From positions 1 to 44,913 of the forward strand of contig JAAYLN010000006.1 in assembly GCA_012521875.1 (NCBI GenBank): 44,913 nt of DNA, in the 5' to 3' direction. The translations under genes and the position numbers were made by a program. This document shows positions 36,081 to 44,913 of the stretch, in pieces. Below the pieces are notes generated by a model. The model had not been told where the DNA came from. It made no database searches and worked only from the letters and a program-made list of their open reading frames with translations. The DNA comes from Lentisphaerota bacterium (GTDB lineage Bacteria > Verrucomicrobiota > Kiritimatiellia > RFP12 > JAAYLN01). Positions within the stretch are counted from its first letter, which is position 1. Each line of letters starts with the position of its first letter.

Positions 36081-38348
36081 CTAGATGTCGCGTATCCCGC
36101 GCATGCGCTCCCGCGGGGGCGTCGGGAAGGCGCGCAGCCAGGCGTAAAAGGCGATGCGGTACTTGTCCTCGCGCACGCTGCCGTCGTCACGCGTGAAACC
36201 TGGGTAGAAGCTGCCGCGCAGACGGAAGGAGATGCAATCAAGGTTGTACTGGATGTAGCCCGACTGCTCCTCGAGGCGCGAGGTCTCGGCCTCGTAGCGG
36301 GAGTAGATGTTGAACGACCACTTCTCGGAGAGCGCGAAGGTCAGGCTGCCGGCAAAGAGCGTGCTGTCCTCGGGACGGTAGAGCATCTGCCCGGCGGCCT
36401 CCCAGAGCTCGTTGTTCCAGAGGGTGACCCAGGTGTTGATCTCGTCGATATCCTCCTCCTCCACATCGTAAGCGCCGTCGAGCTGGAAGCGGATGCCGTC
36501 GACCGGACGGAAGCGGCTCTTGAGACCGATGGTGCGCAGGCCCGACTCGTCATTGGCATCCTCGATGTCGTATATGCCGTAGATATCGGCATCCAGCAGG
36601 ACGCGGATCGCGTCGCCGACGCGGCGCTGGACCTGGTGGCGGGTACCGAAGCGGACGTCGTGCCGCTTGTCGAGCTTGTCCACGCTGTCGAACTGCATGA
36701 GCTGCCAGGGGCGCAGGTTGGGTTCCGGCACGAAGGTGTAGTTCAGGTAGGGCTCGACGACGTGGCGGAAACGGTCGTCCACATCGCCATAGAGGCCGTA
36801 GGCCTTGAACGAGGCCTCGGCACCCAGCTCGAACATGCTGCGCAGCGCGGCACCGTCGTCGACGAGCGGCATGGCGGCGCCGTTGGTGACGCCGGGAGAG
36901 TCCATCATGTCCTCGAAGGTGTCGCCGTAGTAGGTGCCGCGGTAGGCGGCGCGCGGCACGAAGCTGATGAAGTTCAGCACCGTGCTGGGAAGATAGACCG
37001 CCTGGCGGGTATCCAACCGCAGGGTGTCGTAGGCCTCGGCCACGGTATTGGAGGGCTGGTCGTAGTCGGCGAACTCGCGCTGGAGCCAGCCGCCGCGGCT
37101 CTGGCTCTCGTAGTAGACGGGCGAGTCGAGGATGTCGGTACGGTAGACGTCGAACCAGGCCTCCGGCAACCGGTTGACGGTATCGTAGAACTCGTTGGCG
37201 CGGTGGTAGGCGCCGAGGCCGAAGCTGTAGCCGTCGCCGGTATGCGTGTAGGCGGCAAAGGAGTCGGGCTGCACGAGCTCGCGGTACTCGTCCTCGTAGA
37301 AGTCCTCGAGCAGGTAGCTGTCGCTCAGGTAACTGGTGCGCAGAGTCAGGAAGTCGCGCGGCGAGAGGGTGGAGTCGTGGCGGAAGGTGAAGCGGTAGCG
37401 CGAATCCTCGACGATGTCGCGCCGCGGGTCGCGGTCCCAGTCCTCGTCCATGGGCTTGTCGTCCGCGATGTAGTAGATCGAGACGAACCCCTTGTGGCCG
37501 GCATCGGGCGGGCCGAAATGCCAGGCCAGATCCTGCCCCAGGGCAAAGCCGCGCTCGGTGCGGTAGTCTATATGGGTCCGCGAATCGAGGCTGTCCTTGA
37601 ACTCGCCGCCGAAGTCGATGAGCTGGCGCTTGTAGGTTGCGAGCAGGAAGGCGCCCCAGTCCGACTCGTATCCCGGCTCGAAGCGCCAGCCGTAGTGCTC
37701 GTCGAGCTCGCGGCGCCAGTACGGCAAGTAGAAGAAGGGCACGCCCATGAAGTAGGGTGTGACGCCGGATAGCGCGACGTAGTCGTCCGGGCGCATCTCG
37801 GCCTTGCGGCCGCGCACGTGGTAGTGCAGGCGTCCGACGGGGTTGGTGCAGGTGGTGACAATGGTCTCGTGCATGGCATAGCTGCCGTCGGGCCGCCGCT
37901 TCGCCTCCTCGGCGATGACGCGGAAGGCGCCGTTGCTGTAGGTGCCCATCTGCAGATCGATGCGCGGGGTGAGTCCCTCGCCGGTCTTGAAGTTGTAGAC
38001 CAGCCGGTCCGTCCGCGTGGCCGCCTGGCCCTGGCGTATCAGGATCACGTTGCCTTCGGCCACGATATCGCCGGTATCCTTGTTCACGCGTATCCGGTCG
38101 GCCGTGATCTGCGTGTCGCCCTGGCGCACGGTGACATTCCCGGTGGCCGTCACCCACCCTTCCCGCGCGGCCGAGAAGTTGTCGGCCTGGATGTCGACCG
38201 GGGCTTCCCGCTCGGCACGCGAGGGCACAAGCCCCGCACCATGGCCCCGGGCCGCCCACAGGCCCAGAGCCAGTATGCACACGAGTCCAACAACTGCTCT
38301 ACGTACCGTCATAGCCTTCCTTCTGTTCATGCTGCCGTTGCGTCCCAT
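36081..38348 (-). CDS. lptD: LPS-assembly outer-membrane protein LptD
   Basis: Outer-membrane channel that inserts LPS into the outer leaflet with LptE. The 755-residue protein has a signal peptide (residues about 15-38), an OstA/LptA-like beta-jellyroll from about 50 to 170 (ADNFSAAREGWVTATGNVTVRQGDTQITAD in parts), and a long C-terminal barrel rich in alternating aromatic residues (PYFMGVPFFYLPYWRRE). Length fits the family. Its start overlaps the rng stop by one base (TAATG). Position in an operon with rod-shape genes couples wall and outer-membrane growth (inference). Confidence 0.9.
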   Translation of the reverse strand: MGRNGSMNRRKAMTVRRAVVGLVCILALGLWAARGHGAGLVPSRAEREAPVDIQADNFSAAREGWVTATGNVTVRQGDTQITADRIRVNKDTGDIVAEGNVILIRQGQAATRTDRLVYNFKTGEGLTPRIDLQMGTYSNGAFRVIAEEAKRRPDGSYAMHETIVTTCTNPVGRLHYHVRGRKAEMRPDDYVALSGVTPYFMGVPFFYLPYWRRELDEHYGWRFEPGYESDWGAFLLATYKRQLIDFGGEFKDSLDSRTHIDYRTERGFALGQDLAWHFGPPDAGHKGFVSIYYIADDKPMDEDWDRDPRRDIVEDSRYRFTFRHDSTLSPRDFLTLRTSYLSDSYLLEDFYEDEYRELVQPDSFAAYTHTGDGYSFGLGAYHRANEFYDTVNRLPEAWFDVYRTDILDSPVYYESQSRGGWLQREFADYDQPSNTVAEAYDTLRLDTRQAVYLPSTVLNFISFVPRAAYRGTYYGDTFEDMMDSPGVTNGAAMPLVDDGAALRSMFELGAEASFKAYGLYGDVDDRFRHVVEPYLNYTFVPEPNLRPWQLMQFDSVDKLDKRHDVRFGTRHQVQRRVGDAIRVLLDADIYGIYDIEDANDESGLRTIGLKSRFRPVDGIRFQLDGAYDVEEEDIDEINTWVTLWNNELWEAAGQMLYRPEDSTLFAGSLTFALSEKWSFNIYSRYEAETSRLEEQSGYIQYNLDCISFRLRGSFYPGFTRDDGSVREDKYRIAFYAWLRAFPTPPRERMRGIRDI

Positions 38349-39931
38349 TATGCACTTTTATGCTCGCCAACGGAATAGAGGACTTTGCCCGTGGCGTCGA
38401 GGATCTCGAACGACTCCGGATGCCGCAGCGGCTCGGACTTGAAGCTGAGGTGTCCCTTGTACTGCTGCTGCAGTTCCACCAGCATGGCCTCGTCCTCGCG
38501 GCGCAGGCGGTCGAGCACCGTTGGTGCCACAAGGATCTGCAGGTCGATCTCGCGTCCGTCCTTGCGGCACTTGCGCATGACGCCGGCGATCTGGCGCTGG
38601 ATGTCGGCGCTCAGGGCGAGCGCGGACTTGATCACGCCGTGCCCGCGACAGTAGGGGCAGTCCTCGTAGCTCTGCGCCAGCAGGCTCTCCTCCTGGCGCT
38701 GGCGGGTGAGTTCCATGATCCCCAGCTCGGAGATCGGCATCACATTGGTACGCGCCTTGTCGCGCTTGAGCGCCGCCTTCATCGCCTTGTAGACCGCTGT
38801 CTGGTGCTTGCGCGACTTCATGTCGATCAGGTCTATCACGACCAGCCCGCCGACATTGCGCAGGCGCAGTTGCCGCGCGACCTCCTCGACCGCCTCGAGA
38901 TTGACTTCGAGGATGGCCTCCTCCTGCGAGCCCTTGCCCTTGTGGCGGCCCGTGTTGACGTCGATAGCGATAAGCGCCTCGGTCTCGTCGAAGACGAGAT
39001 AGCCGCCGCACTTGAGGTTTACCTTGCGCCGGAAGGCCTCGTCGAGCTGGCCCTCGATGCCGCGGTTCTCGAAGATCGGCAACTGTCCGTCGTAGCACTG
39101 AATCAGGTTGCGCGCGTGGCGCGAGATGCGCGCGGCCACGCCGCGGATGCGCTCGTAGGACTCCCGGTTGTCGATGACCACGCGGTCGATGTCCTCGGTG
39201 AGCCAGTCGCGCACGACGCGCTCGATCAGGTCGGGCTCCTGGTAGACGCAGGCGGGTGCCTTGAGGTCGCGCATGTTGGCCTGCATATCCTGCCAGATGG
39301 CGAGCAGTCCGCGCAGGTCGCGCACGAAGGCGCTCTTGGAGGCTCCGGCACCGATGGTGCGGACGATCAGCCCGATCTCCTGTGGCAGGGGCAGGCGGTC
39401 GAGGATCTTCTTCAGGCGCTGGCGCTCCTTGGCATCGCCGATCTTGCGCGAGACGCCGCGCAGGTGGCAGCCCGGCATCATCACCAGATAGCGCCCCGGC
39501 ACGCTGAGGCTGGCGGTAACGCGCGGCCCCTTGGTGCCGATCGGACTCTTGGTGATCTGGACGGTGATCTCGGAACCGATCGGGAAGCGCTTGGTGATCT
39601 GCTCGTTCGTCAGGCGCTTGCGGCGCTGCGAACGCTGCGGCACGTCGTCATTCTCGCTCATGCGGCTCTCGTCGTCCGGGAACATGTCCCAGTAGTGCAG
39701 GAAGGCGTTCTTCTTGAGGCCGATATCCACAAAGGCCGCCTGCAGGTCGTGCTCCAGATTCTGGATACGTCCCTTGTAGATGCTCCCGACGAGGCGCTCC
39801 TCCATCGGGTGCTCCACCTGGAACTCCTCTACCTTTCCGTTTTCAACCACGGCCACGCGGGTCTCGAGTTTCTCCGCGTTCACAATGATCTCGCGCCTGG
39901 CCGCGTTTTTTCTCGTTAGCCACTTAAGCAT
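38348..39931 (-). CDS. rng: Ribonuclease G/E family endoribonuclease
   Basis: Single-strand-specific RNase acting in rRNA maturation and mRNA decay. The 527-residue protein has the S1 domain near residues 36-110 (RLVGSIYKGRIQN), the 5'-sensor region, catalytic aspartates Asp324 (AIDVNTGR) and Asp367 (VIDLIDMK), and the zinc-link C425-P-Y-C428. It lacks the long RNase E C-terminal scaffold, so the RNase G form is favoured. The ATG at 39931 has GGAG 6 nt upstream. A TTG at 39937 is less likely. It is 33 bp from rodA and overlaps lptD by one base. Confidence 0.93.
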   Translation of the reverse strand: MLKWLTRKNAARREIIVNAEKLETRVAVVENGKVEEFQVEHPMEERLVGSIYKGRIQNLEHDLQAAFVDIGLKKNAFLHYWDMFPDDESRMSENDDVPQRSQRRKRLTNEQITKRFPIGSEITVQITKSPIGTKGPRVTASLSVPGRYLVMMPGCHLRGVSRKIGDAKERQRLKKILDRLPLPQEIGLIVRTIGAGASKSAFVRDLRGLLAIWQDMQANMRDLKAPACVYQEPDLIERVVRDWLTEDIDRVVIDNRESYERIRGVAARISRHARNLIQCYDGQLPIFENRGIEGQLDEAFRRKVNLKCGGYLVFDETEALIAIDVNTGRHKGKGSQEEAILEVNLEAVEEVARQLRLRNVGGLVVIDLIDMKSRKHQTAVYKAMKAALKRDKARTNVMPISELGIMELTRQRQEESLLAQSYEDCPYCRGHGVIKSALALSADIQRQIAGVMRKCRKDGREIDLQILVAPTVLDRLRREDEAMLVELQQQYKGHLSFKSEPLRHPESFEILDATGKVLYSVGEHKSA

Positions 39932-39964
39932 GCTCAACTCCGTTTCCTTCGTCCGGGCTCCGCA

Positions 39965-41170
39965 TCAGTAGATGTCCACCTGCGCGCGCTCCCGGCGCGC
40001 ATGGACCGCCACGCTCTGTAGCAGGCCCGTGGCCACAATGGCCGTCAACATAAAAGTTCTGCCGTAGCTGATAAACGGCAACGGCAATCCGGTAACCGGC
40101 AGCAGCCCGATGGTCATCGCGATGTTGATGAACACATGGCAGAAGAACAGGGCTGCGACACCCGTGCCCAGCAGCCGGCCGGGGCCGTCCCGGCTGGCCG
40201 CCGCCACCTGCAATGCGGAGACGATAACCCCCGCATAGAGGAGCAGCACACACAATGCACCTGCATATCCAGTCTCCTCGGCCAGAACCGAGAAGATGAA
40301 ATCGTTGGCCGACACCTGCTGGGGCAGGTAGCCCAGCAGATTCTGGTCGCCCTTGAGGAACCCCTTGCCCCAGAGGCCGCCCGAGCCGATGGCGATCTGC
40401 GATTGCCGGCGGTTCCAGCCGCGGTTGAGCGGATCGCGGTCGGGGTAGAGCACGTCCACGATGCGGTCGCGCTGGTAGTCGCCCAGGAAGAAGGTGGCCT
40501 GCCGCGCGGCCCGGCGCAGGCCCGCGGGCGTCCCGGGGCTCTCCTGCAGCGTGATGGCGCCGACCACCAGCGCCACCGCCAGCAGGCCCGCCGCCACGGT
40601 GCCGAACCAGACCCGCGGCGCCGTGCCGGCCGCGAAAAGCATCAGCAGCAGCACGGGGCCGAAGACCAGCGCCGTGCCCAGATCGGGCTGCATCAGGATC
40701 AGGGCCACCAGCACTGCCGCCAGCAGCAGCGCCAGCAGGAACTCCCAGATGTCCTGCCGCGCCTCCGGCCGCCCCAGCATCTGTGCCAGCACCAGAATCA
40801 GCGCCAGCTTGGCAAGCTCCGAGGGCTGGAAGCCGAAGACCCAGCGCGTGGCACCCATGCGTGTATCGCCGAAGAGCAGCACCGCCACCAGCAGCAGCAG
40901 CGAAACAAGGTAGATGAGCCACGACCACCGCAGGATGTGGCGGTAGTCTATGTAGGCCATGGCCAGCACGACGAAGATCCCCGCGACCGCCGTCTTGGCA
41001 TGGCCGATGTACTGCGACTGCAGCTTGACGCTGTCGCGGATCGAGTTGGCGCTGTATATGAAGCAGACGCCGATAGCCATCAGGGCGATCACGCAGAGCA
41101 GCAGCGTCAGGTTCATGTGGCGCAGGCGCCCGAGCCCGAACGGCAGCCGGTCGATGAAGTCGCGCCTCAT
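39965..41170 (-). CDS. rodA: SEDS glycan polymerase RodA
   Basis: Lateral-wall peptidoglycan polymerase working with PBP2. The 401-residue polytopic protein has SEDS motifs ATRWVFGFQPSELAK, LMQPDLGTALVF, WNRRQSQIAIGSGGLWGKG, and ANDFIFSVLAEETG, which keeps the Asp thought to be catalytic but lacks the usual H-T before it. The last motif reads LPFISYGRTFML, where SEDS proteins normally have SYGGSS. The ATG at 41170 overlaps the mrdA stop (ATGA). A longer frame to 41707 runs through mrdA and is not used. Confidence 0.91.
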   Translation of the reverse strand: MRRDFIDRLPFGLGRLRHMNLTLLLCVIALMAIGVCFIYSANSIRDSVKLQSQYIGHAKTAVAGIFVVLAMAYIDYRHILRWSWLIYLVSLLLLVAVLLFGDTRMGATRWVFGFQPSELAKLALILVLAQMLGRPEARQDIWEFLLALLLAAVLVALILMQPDLGTALVFGPVLLLMLFAAGTAPRVWFGTVAAGLLAVALVVGAITLQESPGTPAGLRRAARQATFFLGDYQRDRIVDVLYPDRDPLNRGWNRRQSQIAIGSGGLWGKGFLKGDQNLLGYLPQQVSANDFIFSVLAEETGYAGALCVLLLYAGVIVSALQVAAASRDGPGRLLGTGVAALFFCHVFINIAMTIGLLPVTGLPLPFISYGRTFMLTAIVATGLLQSVAVHARRERAQVDIY

Positions 41171-42984
41171 GTCATGTCCTCCGCCGAGGGCGGCTGCTCC
41201 GGCAGCGTCTCCGCCGGCGCGATCTTGAAGATGTACTGCATGAGCTGCCGCACGATCGGTGCCGCGGTCAGCCCGCCCGACTCCCCGTCCTCGACGAGGA
41301 TCACCATGGCCACGGTCGGAGCGTCGAAGGGCGCGAAGGCGATCATCCACGTATGCTTGCGGCGCTGGCTGCGGGGGCCGTACTCGGCGGTTCCCGTCTT
41401 GCCGGCCATCCTGAGGCCCGGCACCGCCGCCCGCTTGCCGGTGCCCCGCGCGGCATGGATCACGTCCGCCATCCCCAGCCGCACCGCCGGCAGCGTCCCC
41501 GCCGGCAGCTCCACCCGGCGCCGGCACTCGCCCTCCGGATATGCCGGATCCACGACGAGCCGCGGACGCATCACGTAGCCGCCGTTGGCCAGTGCCGCCG
41601 TGTAGACGGCCATCTGCAGCGGCGTCACCAGCAGCATCCCCTGCCCGATCGAGAGGTTGGCCGTGTCGCCGGTGCGCCAGCCGTCGCGCTGCCGTTCGCG
41701 CTTCCACTCATCGCTGGGCACCAGGCCCGACCGCTCGCCCGGCAACCCGATCCCGGTGCGCTCGCCCAGCCCGAGCCGGCGCGACATGTCATGGATCGCA
41801 TCCAGTCCGATCTGCACGCCCAGCGCGCAGAAGAAGGGGTTGCACGACTGCTCGATGGCCTTGCGCAAGCTGATCATCCCATGCCCCGCGCGGTGCCAGC
41901 AGCGTATCTTTATCTTGCCGATGGGGTATTCACCGTCGCAGCCCAGCGTGATGTCCGGCGGGACGCCCTGCGCCAGCGCCGCCAGCGCCACGACCGGCTT
42001 GTAGATGCTGCCGGGGGGATAGACGCCCGAGACGGCGCGGTTCAGCAGGGGACAGCGCGGATCGGAGAGCAGGCGGTTCCAGTCCTTGTGCGAGATCGAC
42101 GGACTCATCTCGTTGGGATCGAAGGCCGGCAGGCTGGCCATCGCCAGCACGTCGCCGTTGCGCGGATCAATGATCACCCCCGCCGCGCGGTTGCCCTCCA
42201 GCAGGCGCTCGAGCTCCTGCTGCAGCGCAAGGTCGATCGTCAGGCGCACATCCTCCCCCGCCACGGCCGCACGGTTGGTCGTGCTGTGCTTGTAGCCGGT
42301 GACGTTGACGGTGATGAGCTGACCGCCGGGCGTGCCGGCCAGCCGGTCATCAAGCGCCATCTCGATCCCCGCGCGTCCGCGCATGCCCATGACGTCGTAG
42401 TGGAAGACCACGTCGTTGGTCATCACCGGGCGTTCGCGGCCCACGTAGCCGAGCAGGTGCGCGGCCAGCGTGCCGTACGGGTAGTGGCGCTGCGCCTGCA
42501 CGAGGATATCGAAACCGGGGGTGTAGACGGGGTTCTCGGCGAAGCGCGCCAGCGTCCGCGCGTCAACTCCGCGCCAGGCCGGCAGCGGCAGCGGCAGGCG
42601 CTTGTAGACGTGCTGCTCGATGTCGTCGCGTGTGATTTCCCGCGGAACCTGCAGATAGGCGGCCATGCGGTCGATCTCGGCATCGACGGCGTTGACCGTG
42701 TTGCTCCAGCGTCCGGGACGGCGCAGTTCCTCGAGGTAGACCGCGATGCAGTACTCGGGGCGGTTGTCGGCCATGCATACGCCGTGCCGGTCGAAGAGGC
42801 GTCCACGGGGCGCCGGCAGCAGCACGCGCCGGAGGCTCTGGCGCCGCTGCTCGCCCGAATAGACCGGCGAATTGCGCACCTGGACACTGTGCAGACGGGA
42901 GCCGAGCACCAGAAAACCGCCCAGCATCAGCAGCCCGATGCAGTAGATGCGCCAGCGTGGCATCTTATCGAGGTCATCCGGCAT
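41167..42984 (-). CDS. mrdA: Penicillin-binding protein 2 (MrdA), elongation transpeptidase
   Basis: Class B PBP that cross-links lateral peptidoglycan with RodA. The 605-residue protein has an N-terminal anchor (residues 11-30), the dimerisation domain (LPAPRGRLFDRHG near 56-68) and all three active-site motifs: S326-I-Y-K329, S380-C-N382 and K529-T-G531. The second motif is S-C-N, a permitted variant of S-x-N. Order mreB-mreC-mreD-mrdA-rodA is the classical rod-shape operon. It overlaps mreD by 11 bp. Confidence 0.93.
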   Translation of the reverse strand: MPDDLDKMPRWRIYCIGLLMLGGFLVLGSRLHSVQVRNSPVYSGEQRRQSLRRVLLPAPRGRLFDRHGVCMADNRPEYCIAVYLEELRRPGRWSNTVNAVDAEIDRMAAYLQVPREITRDDIEQHVYKRLPLPLPAWRGVDARTLARFAENPVYTPGFDILVQAQRHYPYGTLAAHLLGYVGRERPVMTNDVVFHYDVMGMRGRAGIEMALDDRLAGTPGGQLITVNVTGYKHSTTNRAAVAGEDVRLTIDLALQQELERLLEGNRAAGVIIDPRNGDVLAMASLPAFDPNEMSPSISHKDWNRLLSDPRCPLLNRAVSGVYPPGSIYKPVVALAALAQGVPPDITLGCDGEYPIGKIKIRCWHRAGHGMISLRKAIEQSCNPFFCALGVQIGLDAIHDMSRRLGLGERTGIGLPGERSGLVPSDEWKRERQRDGWRTGDTANLSIGQGMLLVTPLQMAVYTAALANGGYVMRPRLVVDPAYPEGECRRRVELPAGTLPAVRLGMADVIHAARGTGKRAAVPGLRMAGKTGTAEYGPRSQRRKHTWMIAFAPFDAPTVAMVILVEDGESGGLTAAPIVRQLMQYIFKIAPAETLPEQPPSAEDMT

Positions 42985-43495
42985 CGGATTCGACCTCCTT
43001 GCTGGGTGTCAGGTTGCCGGCCCGCAGATCTAGGTAGCGGCCCGCGCTCCGCGCAACCACGGTCGCCAGCGCGCCCCCCGGCGCCAGCAGCAGGGCGCCA
43101 GTAAGCGGCAGCGAGACGGGAATGATGGCGCCATTGCGGCGCAGCAGCAGCGCCTGCCACAGCGCCAGCAAGGGCGCGCCCACCGCCCCCACAAGCACCG
43201 CTCCACCCCACGAGGACAGCGGCATGACCTCCCGCAGACCGGCCATGATCAGCGCCATGAGCGCCAGAAAGACCGCCGAGGTGCCGGGCGACACCCCCCC
43301 AAGGGCATCCGTCAGGATGCCGGCCCACAGGGCCACCACCACCGCAGGCAGCAGGGGACGCTCGAGGGCGTAGTAGAAGGCCACCGCCGCCAGCAGCGGC
43401 ACCTTGAGCGGGTGGAAGGGAAAGGCCGGCAGCACGCATTGCAGCGCGGCCGCCGTGCCCAGCAGCATCACGACTACGGGCAGGTTGGTCATCAT
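42974..43495 (-). CDS. mreD: MreD-like rod-shape protein
   Basis: A 173-residue membrane protein with four or five hydrophobic segments. MreD is poorly conserved, so the call rests on its size, hydrophobicity and position between mreC and mrdA. A family-like LWAGILTDALGGVSPGTSA pattern sits near residues 56-74. It helps link the cytoplasmic MreB filament to the periplasmic synthesis complex. The ATG overlaps the mreC stop (ATGA). Confidence 0.82.
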   Translation of the reverse strand: MMTNLPVVVMLLGTAAALQCVLPAFPFHPLKVPLLAAVAFYYALERPLLPAVVVALWAGILTDALGGVSPGTSAVFLALMALIMAGLREVMPLSSWGGAVLVGAVGAPLLALWQALLLRRNGAIIPVSLPLTGALLLAPGGALATVVARSAGRYLDLRAGNLTPSKEVESDAG

Positions 43496-44349
43496 GGTGC
43501 CCCCCCTCCCGCAGCCATCGCATAGACCAGCGTCAGCGACGCGAAATCAACTGCCGGCATCACGTCGCCCATGCAGTAGAGACCGTTTGCATCCACCTCC
43601 GAATCGAGCAGGTAGCCCACCAGCAGCCCCGCAGGCAGTGTGCCACCGAGTCCCGAGGTGACCACCCGTGTCCGCGGCGGTAGTTCAACATCGCGCTCGA
43701 GATAGCGCAGGCGCATCGGCTCGATCACATGCAGCATCTCCGGGAGCGCATCGGAGCCGGCATTCCAGTCGGCGCCGTGGAGGATACCGCGCACCACGCC
43801 GGTCTCGGGATCGACCGGATCGAGCTGGCAGGCAATGCGGCTGTTGCGGTCGGTGATCAGGCGCACCTCGGCCGTCGAGGCCGTCAGATCGGTGATGCGG
43901 CCGACCAGTCCGTCGGCGGTCAGCACCGGGTCGCCCACGGAGAGTCCGTCGGAACGTCCCCGGCTGATGCGGATTTGCCGCCACCAGCCCGAGGAGCCAC
44001 CCGCGGAGAGCACCATGCAGGGAACCAGCCGCCCCGGCACGCGCGGCTTGAGGTCGAGCTGTCGCCGTAGCTCACGGTTCTCGACGGCGATACGTTCCAG
44101 CATCGCGGCGTCAAGGCGTAGCCGCTCCACCTCCGCCTCAAGGGCGCGGTTGCGCCGGGCGAGCCCGTCGGCCGTCCACAAACGCACGATCTGCCCCCAG
44201 ATCCGTGTGCGGATCCAGGCGGCACCGTTCTCAAGCGGATAGACACCTTCACGGGCAAGCCGGTGCATCCAGACGCGCGTACCGCCGATCATCAGCAGCA
44301 CCAGCGTCAGCAGCAGGGCGGTCACCCATGCTCTTGTCCCTCTAGCCAT
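43492..44349 (-). CDS. mreC: Rod-shape protein MreC
   Basis: A 285-residue bitopic protein: one N-terminal membrane segment (residues 8-26, VTALLLTLVLLMIGGTRVW), a coiled coil near 62-98 (RRNRALEAEVERLRLDAAMLERIA), and the periplasmic beta-barrel domain with SRGRSDGLSVGDPVLTADGLVGRI near 128-152 and TSGLGGTLPAGLLVGY near 235-250. It activates PBP2 by direct contact in other bacteria. It starts 61 bp after mreB, a gap with a short GGCCGC-type hairpin. Confidence 0.92.
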   Translation of the reverse strand: MARGTRAWVTALLLTLVLLMIGGTRVWMHRLAREGVYPLENGAAWIRTRIWGQIVRLWTADGLARRNRALEAEVERLRLDAAMLERIAVENRELRRQLDLKPRVPGRLVPCMVLSAGGSSGWWRQIRISRGRSDGLSVGDPVLTADGLVGRITDLTASTAEVRLITDRNSRIACQLDPVDPETGVVRGILHGADWNAGSDALPEMLHVIEPMRLRYLERDVELPPRTRVVTSGLGGTLPAGLLVGYLLDSEVDANGLYCMGDVMPAVDFASLTLVYAMAAGGGAP

Positions 44350-44410
44350 CCAACCCTATCCGGCCGCGGTCAGGCGGCCGTTGTCCAGGGGGAGGCGACA
44401 GCAGTTCGTA

Positions 44411-44913
44411 TCAGACCTTGCGCGAAGTCATCTTCGCAATCAGATTCAGCTCGTTCAGCACCACGCCGGTACCCTCGGCCACCGCACTGAGCGCATCATC
44501 GGCCCGGTGTACCGGCAAACCGGTCTGCTCCGCCACCAGGCGGTCCAGACCAACCAGCAGCGAACTTCCGCCCGCCAGCACCATGCCACGATCCACCAGA
44601 TCAGCCGACAACTCGGGCGGGCACTTCTCCAGCGTGATGCGGATCGCATCCACAATGGCGGTAATCGGTTCCTGCAACGCTTCTCGAATCTCCTCGGAGG
44701 TCACCGTCAGCGTCTTGGGAAGACCGGCCACCAGGTCGCGGCCCTTCACTTCCATGGTCTTCTCCTCGGCCAACGGGTAAGCCGAACCCAGCCTGATCTT
44801 GATCTCCTCTGCTGTCCGCTCCCCAATCATCAAATTATAGACGCGGCGCATGTACTGGACGATACACTCGTCCATCGCATCGCCGCCGACCCGGACACTC
44901 CGGGCATATACAA
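44411..44913 (-). CDS. mreB: Rod-shape actin homologue MreB, 5' end outside the window
   Basis: The frame is open to the window edge, with the family sequence RSVRVGGDAMDECIVQY at the border, so only the C-terminal half (about 166 residues of some 340) is seen. VYNLMIGERTAEEIK, VLAGGSSLLVGLD and the end ADDALSAVAEGTGVVL match MreB. MreB polymerises beneath the inner membrane and guides the elongation complex. It heads the operon that runs through to the TrmH-family gene. Confidence 0.94.
   Translation of the reverse strand, partial: VYARSVRVGGDAMDECIVQYMRRVYNLMIGERTAEEIKIRLGSAYPLAEEKTMEVKGRDLVAGLPKTLTVTSEEIREALQEPITAIVDAIRITLEKCPPELSADLVDRGMVLAGGSSLLVGLDRLVAEQTGLPVHRADDALSAVAEGTGVVLNELNLIAKMTSRKV

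Noticed and set aside
36015-43104. Long plus-strand frames opposite lptD, rng, rodA and mrdA (480-585 codons)
   Set aside because: Same GC-driven shadows. All conserved motifs are on the minus strand.

Overview
The window comes from a GC-rich, diderm (Gram-negative type) bacterium. It encodes lipid A and LPS-transport proteins (LpxD, LptD, a Skp-like chaperone), a meso-diaminopimelate-type MurE (DNPR motif), rod-shape and division machinery, and a type II pseudopilin. The mix of genes, the high GC content and the many dispersed intergenic repeats suggest a member of the PVC group, perhaps Kiritimatiellota or Lentisphaerota. That placement is an inference; no rRNA gene is present to test it.

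Layout. Positions 1-2631 (+) carry a fatty-acid operon, fabH (cut by the window edge), fabF and fabZ. Positions 2667-8410 (+) hold a secreted coiled-coil protein and a small envelope-glycan set: a glycosyltransferase-associated protein, a GT4 glycosyltransferase, a hexapeptide acyltransferase, a YbhN/LPG-synthase-like membrane protein and a NagA-like deacetylase without its usual beta-sandwich domain. Positions 8577-12491 (+) are an island of lower GC by eye, with its own strong promoter, encoding a large N6-adenine DNA methyltransferase and a PD-(D/E)xK nuclease candidate. A CPBP membrane protease lies convergent to it (12465-13346, -). Positions 14013-25646 (+) are a division and cell-wall (dcw) operon: mraZ, rsmH, ftsL-like, ftsI, murE, murF, murD, a LysM lipoprotein, ftsW, a Gfo/Idh/MocA-like protein and a glutaredoxin-like protein. 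mraY is not between murF and murD, and murG, murC and ftsQAZ do not follow ftsW. Positions 26486-28281 (-) encode citrate synthase and a YajD-type HNH nuclease; 29458-32091 (-) encode skp, lpxD and galE; 32572-33591 (-) encodes an unrecognised exported protein. Positions 34804-44913 (-) form one nearly gapless gene series: mreB (cut by the window edge), mreC, mreD, mrdA, rodA, rng, lptD, gspG and a TrmH-family methyltransferase.

How the genes work together. The window holds two complete SEDS-transpeptidase pairs: FtsW/FtsI for septal synthesis and RodA/PBP2 with MreBCD for lateral wall synthesis. Around them are precursor ligases (MurE, MurF, MurD) and outer-membrane assembly genes. ATGA or similar stop/start overlaps are frequent, which suggests translational coupling.

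The most unusual content is intergenic. Each of the five gaps longer than 300 bp is filled by a lineage-specific family of modular repeats. These include tandem arrays of 12-13 bp units with a CTTTGTCG (or CTTAGTCG) core, a 24-bp GC-rich palindrome, a module starting with a CGCAAT/ATTGCG stem, a 12-mer TTTAAGAG module, and REP-like paired hairpins with compensatory base changes. The modules occur in a fixed order (A-B-C-F-E-D) with different members missing in different copies. Several copies sit exactly at gene 3' ends and supply the last codons. This repeat system is the best candidate here for something undescribed.
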